Of a DNA stretch of 31,103 nucleotides, positions 23,679-31,103 are shown in pieces; within the stretch, counting starts at the first letter, position 1, and each line of letters begins with the position of its first letter. The notes under the pieces are model-generated. The model made no database searches. It was given only the letters and a program-made list of their open reading frames with translations, and was not told the origin of the DNA. The position numbers and the translations under genes are program-made. Source of the DNA: Holophagales bacterium (GTDB lineage: Bacteria > Acidobacteriota > Holophagae > Holophagales > Holophagaceae); the NCBI GenBank assembly GCA_031281385.1, contig JAITFL010000046.1, forward strand, positions 1-31,103, in the 5' to 3' direction.

Positions 23679-24572
23679 ATGGGAAGCGGCACTATTTTTA
23701 ATATCCAGCGCTATTCAACGCAGGATGGCCCTGGCATAAGGACTACTGTTTTTTTTAAGGGATGCCCGCTGAAATGCACTTGGTGCCACAACCCCGAGGG
23801 CATATCCTTTGCATCCGAACTCGCCTTGCACGGCGAGCGCTGCATACGTTGCGAGATATGCAAAGAAACCTGCCCAGCGGGCTTGGCGCCAGAGCGGGGG
23901 CTAGATGGATGCCAGTCCTGCGGCCAATGCGCCAACGCCTGCCCAGCGGGGGCAAGGAACCTTTTCGGCAGGCAGGCTACGGCAAGGGAAGTGATGGCCG
24001 AAATAGTCAAAGACCGCATTTTTTACGACCAGTCGGGGGGAGGGGCCACGTTCTCTGGCGGCGAACCGTTGGCGCAGCCTCAATTTCTGGGCGAGCTGCT
24101 CTCAGAATGCAAAAAAGAGGGGATTCCAACTGCACTGGACACATGCGGCTACGCAGACAAAGACGACCTGTTGGGCCTCGCTGGCCAAGCCGATTTGGTG
24201 CTGTACGACCTAAAGGGCCACGACGACGCACGCCACATAGCCAACACTGGAGCCCCCGCCGCTCCCATCTTAGACAATCTGGAAGAGTTGGCCCAAACCC
24301 ACAAAAACATCTGGATTAGGCTGCCAATCATCCAAGGACACACCGACGATGAAAGCGAAATGGAATTGCTGGCGTCGCGCTTTTGTAAGTTAATATCTAT
24401 TAAGCGAGTTGTGCTGCTGCCATATCACGCGATGGGGGAAGCCAAATTGAAAAAACTTGGAGCGTTGCCGAAAATGGAAGACGCAGCGGCCCCAAGCCCC
24501 CAAGCTCTGAATGTTATTTCAGAGATATGGAAGCGCCACGGATTCGATGCACAGATTGGAGGCCAAAAATGA
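23679..24572 (+). CDS. hypE: Glycyl-radical enzyme activase (HypE-type, radical SAM)
   Basis: A 297-residue radical SAM protein. Cys29, Cys33 and Cys36 in GCPLKCTWCHNPE bind the SAM cluster. An inserted ferredoxin-like domain has two CxxCxxCxxxC sets: Cys55/58/61/65 and Cys78/81/84/88, for two more 4Fe-4S clusters, as in activases of the non-PFL glycyl-radical enzymes. GGGATFSGGEPL is the SAM-binding GGE motif. It would abstract H from the Gly of the partner enzyme encoded next door. The start ATG 23679 has GAGGCGGAG immediately upstream and gives the family-typical N-terminus; earlier in-frame starts lie inside rho. Its stop overlaps the next start (ATGA). Specificity for HypD is inferred from the pairing. 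Confidence 0.92.
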   Translation: MGSGTIFNIQRYSTQDGPGIRTTVFFKGCPLKCTWCHNPEGISFASELALHGERCIRCEICKETCPAGLAPERGLDGCQSCGQCANACPAGARNLFGRQATAREVMAEIVKDRIFYDQSGGGATFSGGEPLAQPQFLGELLSECKKEGIPTALDTCGYADKDDLLGLAGQADLVLYDLKGHDDARHIANTGAPAAPILDNLEELAQTHKNIWIRLPIIQGHTDDESEMELLASRFCKLISIKRVVLLPYHAMGEAKLKKLGALPKMEDAAAPSPQALNVISEIWKRHGFDAQIGGQK

Positions 24573-26941
24573 CAGGCATGACCGACCGAGTTGCCGCTCT
24601 CAGAAAAGAAAGCCTTGAAGCCGAGCCTTCTATATCCGCTGAAAGGGCATCCCTGATAACAGATTTCTACATGGCAGAAGATGGGAGGCACAGCACCCCT
24701 GTGCTGCGCGCCTTGGCCTTTCGCCACCTATGCGAACACAAAACCATCTACATCGGCGACAGAGAACTTATCGTCGGCGAGCGCGGGCCACGACCAAAGG
24801 CTGTGCCTACCTATCCAGAGATCACTTGTCACAGCGTAGAGGACTTAGAAATATTGAATTCTAGGCCATTGACTTGGTACCGCGTTGACGGCCCCACCAT
24901 AGACCTCTATCGAGAAAAGATCATTCCATTCTGGCATGGACGCACGATGCGCGACCGCATGTTTGCGCTGCTACCCGATGAGTGGCTGTCTGCGTATGAA
25001 AGCGGCATCTTTACCGAATTCATGGAGCAAAGGGCCCCTGGCCACACGGTTCTGGATGACAAAATATACAAAAAAGGGATGCTCGATTTCAAGCAAGACA
25101 TAGCCTTGGCCGTGTCAAAATTAGACTTCAAAAATGACCCGCTGGCGTCCTCCAAGCGCGAAAGCCTGAAAAGTTTCGATTTTGCCTGCGATGCTGCTAT
25201 CCGATTTGCCCAGCGACACGCAGGGCTCGCCGAGTCGCTGGCACAAGATGCTGCCAACCCGCAGAGGCGGGAAGAACTGCTAAAGATCGCAGAAATCTGC
25301 CGCTGGGTGCCGGCCCGCGCCCCCCGCACTTTCCACGAAGCATTGCAGTCCTACTGGTTCTGCCACCTAGGAGTGGTCACCGAGCTGAATGGCTGGGACG
25401 CCTACTGCCCAGGCCACTTAGACCAGCATCTTTGGCCATTCTATAAAAAGGAAATCGAAGCGGGGACGCTGACGAGGGAATCCGCAAAAGAGCTGTTGGG
25501 ATGCTTCTTTGTCAAGTTCAACAACCACCCCGCACCCCCAAAGGTTGGAGTGACCGCCGCAGAGTCTGGCACGTACACAGATTTTGCAAACATCAACCTT
25601 GCTGGCCTGCTGGCCGATGGGAGCGACGGGAGCAACGAAGTCACGCTGCTGCTGCTGGAAGTGATTGATGAAATGCAGCTGTTGCAGCCCAGCAACAACA
25701 TACAGATAAGCCGTAAAACGCCGGACAATGTATTAAATGCTGCGCTAAAGGTCATACGCAAGGGATATGGCTTCCCATCAGTGTTCAATGCCGACAGCGT
25801 AGTAGAGGAACAGCTCCGGATGGGCAAGACGCTGGAAGATGCTAGAGCTGGCGGTTGTTCGGGTTGCGTGGAAGTTGGGGCCTTTGGCAAAGAGGCGTAT
25901 ATTTTGACTGGATATTTTAACCTTCCAAAAGTATTGGAACTCGCCCTGCACAACGGCTTTGACAACAGGCTGGGCAAGCAATTGGGACCAATGACTGGCA
26001 GTAACGACTCCTTTGAAACAATTGATGATGTGCTTAAAGCTTTCCGTCTGCAGCTTCACCACTTCATTGACGTAAAGATCAGCGGGAACCAAATAATCGA
26101 ACAGCTATACGCCAAATTAATGCCCGCGCCATTTCTGTCCGTGCTCACCGACGACTGCATCCTTAAAGGAACCGACTATAACGCCGGTGGAGCGCGGTAC
26201 AACAACAGCTTTATCCAAGCAGTGGGCATTGGCTCAATCACTGACGCGCTTTCAGGCTTAGAGCATCTCTGCTTCCAGGAGCGTTCTTTGGCGGCGTTGC
26301 CCGAACTGGTAAAGATTTTGGACAATAATTTCGAGGGCCATGACGTACTGCGGCAAAGGCTGGTGAACCGCGCCCCCAAGTACGGCAACGACGACGACAG
26401 GGCCGACAGGTTCATGCTGCACGTGTTCAACATGGCGTTCGATTATATAGATGGCCGCCCGAACACCAAGGGGGGCCAATACCGCCTAGAAATGCTGCCA
26501 ACTACATGCCACGTTTACTTCGGCAGCGTATGCGGCGCAACGCCGGATGGAAGGCTTTCGGGGCACCCACTGTCCGAGGGCATCAGCCCAGTGCAGGGCG
26601 CAGACCGACATGGCCCTACGGCGGTGATCAAATCCGCAGGCAAGATGGACCACGTAAAAACTGGCGGCACGCTCCTGAACATGAAGTTTACCCCCTCACT
26701 GCTGGAAGGAGAAGAAGGCGTTGGCAACTTGGCAGATTTAATCAGGGCCTATTTCAAGATGGATGGCCACCACGTCCAGTTCAACGTGGTCAGCGCAAAA
26801 ACTCTCAGAGAAGCGCAGAGCAAGCCGGAAGCCCACCGCAGCTTGATAGTCCGCGTAGCTGGCTACAGCGACTACTTCTGCGACCTAAGCAAAGAACTGC
26901 AGGAAGAGATAATCGAGCGCACAGAACACGCCGGCTTTTAG
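24569..26941 (+). CDS. hypD: trans-4-hydroxy-L-proline dehydratase (glycyl-radical enzyme)
   Basis: A 790-residue glycyl-radical enzyme, very close in length to Clostridioides difficile HypD (789, from memory). It dehydrates trans-4-hydroxy-L-proline to 1-pyrroline-5-carboxylate, which is reduced to proline. The thiyl Cys433 and base Glu435 lie in GGCSGCVEVGAFGKEAY; the radical Gly765 lies in RVAGYSDYF. FMEQRAPGHTV, WDAYCPGHLDQHL and AYFKMDGHHVQFNV match HypD at sites I associate with substrate binding. These patterns separate it from pyruvate formate-lyase, choline lyase and glycerol dehydratase. ATG 24569 has GGAGG 6 bases upstream and overlaps the hypE stop. Hydroxyproline would come from collagen or plant wall proteins. 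No proC is nearby. Its assignment rests on remembered motifs, so other HypD-clade dehydratases remain possible. Confidence 0.9.
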   Translation: MTGMTDRVAALRKESLEAEPSISAERASLITDFYMAEDGRHSTPVLRALAFRHLCEHKTIYIGDRELIVGERGPRPKAVPTYPEITCHSVEDLEILNSRPLTWYRVDGPTIDLYREKIIPFWHGRTMRDRMFALLPDEWLSAYESGIFTEFMEQRAPGHTVLDDKIYKKGMLDFKQDIALAVSKLDFKNDPLASSKRESLKSFDFACDAAIRFAQRHAGLAESLAQDAANPQRREELLKIAEICRWVPARAPRTFHEALQSYWFCHLGVVTELNGWDAYCPGHLDQHLWPFYKKEIEAGTLTRESAKELLGCFFVKFNNHPAPPKVGVTAAESGTYTDFANINLAGLLADGSDGSNEVTLLLLEVIDEMQLLQPSNNIQISRKTPDNVLNAALKVIRKGYGFPSVFNADSVVEEQLRMGKTLEDARAGGCSGCVEVGAFGKEAYILTGYFNLPKVLELALHNGFDNRLGKQLGPMTGSNDSFETIDDVLKAFRLQLHHFIDVKISGNQIIEQLYAKLMPAPFLSVLTDDCILKGTDYNAGGARYNNSFIQAVGIGSITDALSGLEHLCFQERSLAALPELVKILDNNFEGHDVLRQRLVNRAPKYGNDDDRADRFMLHVFNMAFDYIDGRPNTKGGQYRLEMLPTTCHVYFGSVCGATPDGRLSGHPLSEGISPVQGADRHGPTAVIKSAGKMDHVKTGGTLLNMKFTPSLLEGEEGVGNLADLIRAYFKMDGHHVQFNVVSAKTLREAQSKPEAHRSLIVRVAGYSDYFCDLSKELQEEIIERTEHAGF

Positions 26942-27580
26942 TCCGCCCAAAATCAATCCCAACGGATTGTAAAATTGTAAATAGACAGGAAGTCCCATTG
27001 TCTTGGATTTTGGCGTTGCCACTTGGTGCGCTTGAGGAATCACTGAATGGGGGGGGCTACAATATTAAAAATTGTTAACCGTTCAGGTTGCAAATCGAGA
27101 ATGGTCAGCGTAAAATTATTGCCTTAGAAATGCTTTTTGCCGAGAAAGCAATGACGCCTCTACACCCCAACAAAGCAATATGAACAGTGAATCCTCAAGT
27201 AGCCGCTCAACCTGCGAGCATCGTTGCCCCACCGATACGCTCTTGGGGCTGATGAATGTTTTATTGACATTGCCCAAACCTAAGCAAGCCGACAAAGGCG
27301 TAACGACCGCTTCCGAAGCGGACAAAGCCAAGAAGAGTATCAAGCATCGACCCTTGGTGAAACTCGGCACGAATAAAGGCGCAAATATTTTGTTTTCGGC
27401 TTTTTGCGCCGATTGGCCGACTCTGCAGCACGTTTATGGGCAAAGGCCGCAAGCAAAAAACAAAAACGCGCTTATCCGCAAATGCCTTAAACGACACCGG
27501 GGTTGGGAGAACTGCGGTAATTGCGATCAATGCAGTACCCATGCAATTGTAAGACTCGTTTCGTTGGGGACTCCGCAGCC
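26942..27580. other. 639-base gap before the sensor kinase
   Basis: No gene is confidently seen. The gap holds a run of eight G (27049-27056) placed between a TTGAGG (27032-27037) and a TACAAT (27058-27063), 20 bases apart on the plus strand. It also has a hairpin CCGCTT-CCG-AAGCGG near 27307-27321 and a stem GGCGCAAA/TTTGCGCC near 27379-27411. Open frames exist on both strands (see the entry at 27180), but none shows a recognisable domain. Base composition shifts here from the GC-rich hypD to the AT-rich kinase. Confidence 0.5.
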
Positions 27581-27584
27581 ATGA
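27180..27584 (+). CDS. Doubtful 134-codon frame upstream of the sensor kinase
   Basis: An ATG-initiated frame whose TGA overlaps the kinase start (ATGATGA region, 27581-27584). The translation is Ser/Lys-rich, with four Cys near the end (NCGNCDQC), but no domain I recognise. There is no ribosome site before the ATG, and an equally long frame exists on the opposite strand (27261-27665). The overlap with the kinase start is the only argument in its favour; it may be non-coding DNA. Confidence 0.2.
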   Translation: MNSESSSSRSTCEHRCPTDTLLGLMNVLLTLPKPKQADKGVTTASEADKAKKSIKHRPLVKLGTNKGANILFSAFCADWPTLQHVYGQRPQAKNKNALIRKCLKRHRGWENCGNCDQCSTHAIVRLVSLGTPQP

Positions 27585-30500
27585 TGAAAAACGGAGCAAA
27601 TACATTAGCGGAAAAGCACCAACAGAATGATGAAAAATCTGCCTTGATACGAAAATGCGCCGCAATTGCCGCCTTTATATATGTTACGTTCTTTATTATT
27701 GCATCAACTTTCCATTACATCCGTCTGCACAAAATACTAATGGACAATAAAACAACTGAACTACATGGAATGCTGGAAAACAAACGAATAAGAACAAGCA
27801 GTTATATTACGGCACAGATCACCCTTGCGCGCAGATTGGCAAAGGCGCAATCTATTGTATCATATTGCATAAACCCAAGAAACCATGCTATTACGAAACA
27901 GGCTCTAAAGGAAATTGAATCTACTTCGGAAGATCCTATTTTCCATGGGTCTATTTTTTGGGCAAGCGATGAAGACAAGGAATTCTATTTTGATGACGGG
28001 AACCATTACACGGTAGTTCCAGAAGACGAAGATCAGTATTGGTACAATATGACTCTTCAGGGGCCTGAAGAGGGAAATATTAATATTAATTATAACGATG
28101 TAATGGATCAAATGAAACTATGGATCAATATGCCAGTCTATAACGAGCAAAAAAAAGCTATTGGGCTGGTCGGTACTGGTGTTGATCTGGAAACTTTTAC
28201 AAAGGAATTAACTAAAGACGTTGGGGAAAAAACTGGTTTTTACATGTTCAACGAAAAGAGCGAAGTTACAATAGTAAAGGATACAAAAGACTCTGACATA
28301 ATCAAAAACAAAATGAACATTTTTAAAGTTCTGCATAACAATGGTGTTCTTATTGAAGACCTTGAAAAAAATATCAATGCTCTATCAATCAACAAACCAA
28401 ATTATTTTGGCAGGGTACAAAATATGGTGTATGCCGTTGTTTTGATACCTATGCACGAAGAAATAAACTGGTACGGAATAGCATTTGAAAACGTTGGCAA
28501 CACAGATGTTATCAACAATCCGATGACTTGGTTATTCGGATTCACTTTTTTGGCTATCCTTTTAATATTTGGCACGGCTCTCTGGATCATCATTTGGCTT
28601 ATCAATACATTATATTCAAATTTAGATTCGCTAAAACTAGCATCAAATGCTAAAAGCGACTTTTTGGCGAAAATGAGCCATGAGATTCGAACACCAATGA
28701 ACGCTATAATGGGTATGGCAGAACTCGCCTTAAACGAAGAACTGCCCAATGAAGCAAGGGCAAACGTTCAGACCATCAAACAGGCTGGTGTCAATCTTCT
28801 TGCCATCATCAATGACATTTTGGATTTTTCAAAAATCGAAACTGGGAAGCTGGAAATCATCTTAGGGAATTACTTGTTTTCATCCCTGATCAATGATGTC
28901 GTCAGCATAATTCGAATAAGAGCAGGAGATTCAAAAATCAAATTTGTAGTGAACATTGACAGCAATATTCCAAATGAGCTTTTCGGAGACGAAATCAAGA
29001 TTCGCCAAGTGATACTCAATGTTCTAAGTAACGCGGTAAAATACACTGAAACAGGCCATGTGTCTTTTAGCGTTACCGGGGAAAAGATTGATGAAAATAC
29101 GGTGGTATTGACCATAACCGTCGAAGACACGGGCAAGGGCATAAAGGCCGAAGATATTGGAAAAATCTTTGACAGTTTCACGCAAATTGACGGTGAAAGA
29201 AACAAAGGCATTGAAGGGACCGGGTTGGGACTCCCAATAGCCCGCAATCTGGTTGAAGCGATGAATGGCCACATTGAAGTTTACTCTGAATATGGAATCG
29301 GCAGCACATTCACGGTCACTCTGCCGCAGAAGTTTAGCGACCCGACCCCGCTCGTATCAGTGGCCCATCCTCGTGAAAAACCAGTGCTGGTATATGAAAC
29401 CAGACAAATATTTTCGGAATCCATTGTTTGCACCATTGACAACTTGGGCGTTAGCTGTACGCTTGTTTTTTCTGATTCCGAATTCTACGAAAAACTAGCC
29501 AGCGGCAAATTCCGTTTTGCTTTTGTCGCTTCTATTCACTACGAAAACCTTAGGGCCATGTGTTCGGAATTTGCACACCGCGTCCATATCATTTTACTGG
29601 CTGATTTTGGGGAAATCATCGGGGACCGAAATTTGAGCGTGGTCACCATGCCCGTGACTTCCATCTCTATCGCCAGCATCTTAAACGGCGAAGCAAAAGA
29701 AACATATTACAGTGACACTAAGGAATCCCTAACAAAGTTCACGGCACCAGGCACCACCGTCCTAGTGGTTGACGACGTCAATACAAATTTGCACGTCGCC
29801 AAAGGGCTTTTGGCCTACTATGAAATTGATGTCACACTATGCACTAGCGGCTCTGCCGCAATCGAGGCCGTAAAATCCAAAGAATTTGATTTTGTGTTTA
29901 TGGACCACATGATGCCAGGAATGGATGGAGTTGAAACCACCGCCCATATCCGTGCGATGGGCCAAGACGATGCTTACTACAAAAGACTGCCGATAATCGC
30001 TTTGACTGCAAACGCCATTTCTGGCGTAAAGGAAATGTTCTTGGCCAACGGCTTTGACGACTTTTTGTCCAAACCCATAGAAATGTCCCAGCTTGCCGCT
30101 GTCCTAGAAAGATGGGTGCCAAAGAAAAAGCAGAAAAGGCAGGGCCCAGATCAGAAAGAACTAGATCAGAAAGAAATAGATGACCCAGCAATGAATAGCT
30201 ATGCAAAGGACTATGACAATCCATTGGGAATCGAGATTGACGGCATCAACGTTGGACTTGGCCTTGCCAGAGTTGGCGGAAACGTAGAAAAATTTTTCCA
30301 AATTTTGAGTGTTTTCCAGCAAGAATGGTTTGAAAAAATTTATGCTGTTAAAACTGCCTTTGATTCCAATGAAATTCCCCTATTTATTACATATGTTAAT
30401 GCATTAAAGAGTGCTGCATGGAATGTTGGTTTTACAAAACTGTCCAAAATCGCTGGCTCCTTAGAAATGGCTGGCAATAATACGGACATTGCCTTTATAC

Positions 30501-30811
30501 AAGCCAACCTTGACGATTTGTTCTTTGTGTTTCAAACGACTTTGGCATCCATTCGCAGAGCCCTGAATAAATATCGCAGCAGGGATGGCAATCTTGACAT
30601 TTCGCTCTTGAGAACTGAACTCGCCGACTTAAAAGCTGCCATCGAACTGCAAGACCTCGCAAAAGTCTCAAATACTACCAAAAAACTCCGACATTTTATA
30701 CATGCGCCAGGTATCGGCAGCACCATCGAGAACATACTCCACCAAACGCTAACCGGAGAATTCGCCGAAGCCATTTTCACAATTGATTTTTTGCTTCAGG
30801 AGAAGAAATGA
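27581..30811 (+). CDS. Hybrid sensor histidine kinase with receiver and degenerate HPt
   Basis: A 1076-residue membrane kinase (ATG 27581; ATG 27584 equally possible). Membrane segments at about 27-48 and 317-341 flank a periplasmic, probably dCache-type, sensor domain. HisKA has phospho-acceptor His367 in SHEIRTPMNAIMGMAE. The ATPase has Asn480/Asn484 (NVLSNAVKY), DTGKGI (Asp516) and GTGLGLPIA. Residues 600-700 look like a receiver that lost its Asp (FRFAFVASIHYEN). A full receiver follows: Asp731-Asp732, Asp775 in MDHMMPGMDG, Lys831. Then comes an HPt-like helical domain (about 890-990) where the expected phospho-His is Asn940 (YVNALKSAAWNVG), and a helical tail. The signal sensed is unknown. 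It overlaps the next gene by ATGA. The gene is AT-richer than the genes to its left. Confidence 0.93.
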   Translation: MMKNGANTLAEKHQQNDEKSALIRKCAAIAAFIYVTFFIIASTFHYIRLHKILMDNKTTELHGMLENKRIRTSSYITAQITLARRLAKAQSIVSYCINPRNHAITKQALKEIESTSEDPIFHGSIFWASDEDKEFYFDDGNHYTVVPEDEDQYWYNMTLQGPEEGNININYNDVMDQMKLWINMPVYNEQKKAIGLVGTGVDLETFTKELTKDVGEKTGFYMFNEKSEVTIVKDTKDSDIIKNKMNIFKVLHNNGVLIEDLEKNINALSINKPNYFGRVQNMVYAVVLIPMHEEINWYGIAFENVGNTDVINNPMTWLFGFTFLAILLIFGTALWIIIWLINTLYSNLDSLKLASNAKSDFLAKMSHEIRTPMNAIMGMAELALNEELPNEARANVQTIKQAGVNLLAIINDILDFSKIETGKLEIILGNYLFSSLINDVVSIIRIRAGDSKIKFVVNIDSNIPNELFGDEIKIRQVILNVLSNAVKYTETGHVSFSVTGEKIDENTVVLTITVEDTGKGIKAEDIGKIFDSFTQIDGERNKGIEGTGLGLPIARNLVEAMNGHIEVYSEYGIGSTFTVTLPQKFSDPTPLVSVAHPREKPVLVYETRQIFSESIVCTIDNLGVSCTLVFSDSEFYEKLASGKFRFAFVASIHYENLRAMCSEFAHRVHIILLADFGEIIGDRNLSVVTMPVTSISIASILNGEAKETYYSDTKESLTKFTAPGTTVLVVDDVNTNLHVAKGLLAYYEIDVTLCTSGSAAIEAVKSKEFDFVFMDHMMPGMDGVETTAHIRAMGQDDAYYKRLPIIALTANAISGVKEMFLANGFDDFLSKPIEMSQLAAVLERWVPKKKQKRQGPDQKELDQKEIDDPAMNSYAKDYDNPLGIEIDGINVGLGLARVGGNVEKFFQILSVFQQEWFEKIYAVKTAFDSNEIPLFITYVNALKSAAWNVGFTKLSKIAGSLEMAGNNTDIAFIQANLDDLFFVFQTTLASIRRALNKYRSRDGNLDISLLRTELADLKAAIELQDLAKVSNTTKKLRHFIHAPGIGSTIENILHQTLTGEFAEAIFTIDFLLQEKK

Positions 30812-31103
30812 CACCGCGTATCGAAGAATTTTTTATAGATGGTAAAAATTTTGTCTATTATGACTTATCCAATTTCAAGCTACTGGAGGAGTACGAAATG
30901 TTTATCGAGAAAGCCAAGCTTGGAATTGTAAAGTACCCGGAACATTCATTAATGACAATATCCAACATAGCCAACGTCCAAATTGATACACACATCAAGG
31001 AAGCTCTGGCGAATTGGATGTTATTCAATAAACCCTTTGTTAAATGTGGCGTTGCCCTTGGCACTACCGGAATCAAAAAAATAATTTTAAAAGCCATATT
31101 TGG
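30808..31103 (+). CDS. STAS/SpoIIAA-like small protein, 3' end outside window
   Basis: The frame starts ATGACACCG, overlapping the kinase TGA by ATGA, with CAGGAGAAG just upstream, and is open to the window edge (98 codons). The pattern FIDGKNFVYYDLSNFKLLEE, EKAKLGIVKYPEHSLMTISN and KPFVKCGVALGTTGIKKII matches a group of roughly 120-140-residue STAS/SEC14-like proteins that I recall beside sensor kinases or cyclases. STAS domains bind partner proteins or nucleotides. The overlap implies equal, coupled synthesis with the kinase. Role in the same pathway is inferred; the C-terminus is not visible. Confidence 0.7.
   Translation, partial: MTPRIEEFFIDGKNFVYYDLSNFKLLEEYEMFIEKAKLGIVKYPEHSLMTISNIANVQIDTHIKEALANWMLFNKPFVKCGVALGTTGIKKIILKAIF

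Noticed and set aside
27261..27665. A 134-codon minus-strand frame in the gap before the sensor kinase
   Set aside because: It runs into the 5' end of the kinase on the opposite strand, has no ribosome site or domain, and mirrors an equally long frame on the plus strand.

Overview
This window looks like chromosomal DNA from an anaerobic, probably Gram-negative bacterium. The evidence is an oxygen-sensitive glycyl-radical enzyme with its activase, a bifunctional class A penicillin-binding protein, Rho, EF-P, bacterial-type coaBC, and secreted enzymes with signal peptides (an alpha-L-fucosidase-type glycoside hydrolase and a C1B peptidase). Gut- or detritus-associated lineages such as Fibrobacterota would fit, but the sequence alone does not fix the phylum. 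Most genes are GC-rich. A T5orf172 gene (8078-8737) and the sensor kinase at the right end are clearly more AT-rich. There is no rRNA operon, CRISPR array, prophage or recognisable transposase.

Layout, left to right. 1-738: the 3' end of an RCC1-repeat gene made of near-identical 150-bp units, then an orphan 46-codon piece of the pyruvate phosphate dikinase C-terminus. 739-2058: efp and tRNA-Val(CAC) on the minus strand and a gamma-class carbonic anhydrase on the plus strand. 2083-3841: a DUF47/PhoU-like regulator followed by a Pit phosphate transporter. 4003-7939: a secreted GH95 fucosidase and aroC, separated by a MITE-like repeat. 8078-11809 (all minus): a T5orf172 protein, a secreted bleomycin-hydrolase-type peptidase, a tRNA-dihydrouridine synthase and an Nfu Fe-S carrier. 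12309-15873: an inositol-monophosphatase-family enzyme, a HicAB-like small gene pair, a UbiA prenyltransferase and a YfiH/PgeF laccase-domain protein. 16056-19427: rpoZ divergent from coaBC, a coupled HExxH protein, and nadK. 19575-26941: pbp1A, rho, then a tight hypE-hypD pair for trans-4-hydroxy-L-proline dehydration. 27581-31103: a large hybrid sensor kinase translationally coupled to a STAS/SpoIIAA-like protein cut by the window edge.

Between the genes are at least two families of dispersed non-coding elements. One is a 150-190 bp element with TTGCAAAA inverted ends and a central hairpin of changing sequence but kept pairing (6662-6812, 15023-15209). The other is a 241-242 bp element (11968-12209, 18230-18470) whose copies show compensatory base changes in two stems, so its folded form appears to be maintained. 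A cluster of three strong palindromes separates yfiH from rpoZ.

Functionally, the window mixes housekeeping genes with scavenging: fucose release (GH95), peptide trimming (C1B), hydroxyproline use (HypDE) and phosphate uptake (Pit/DUF47). The best leads for something undescribed are the covarying dispersed element, the coupled sensor kinase/STAS-like pair (whose HPt-like domain has Asn where the phospho-histidine should be), and the HicAB-like two-gene module.
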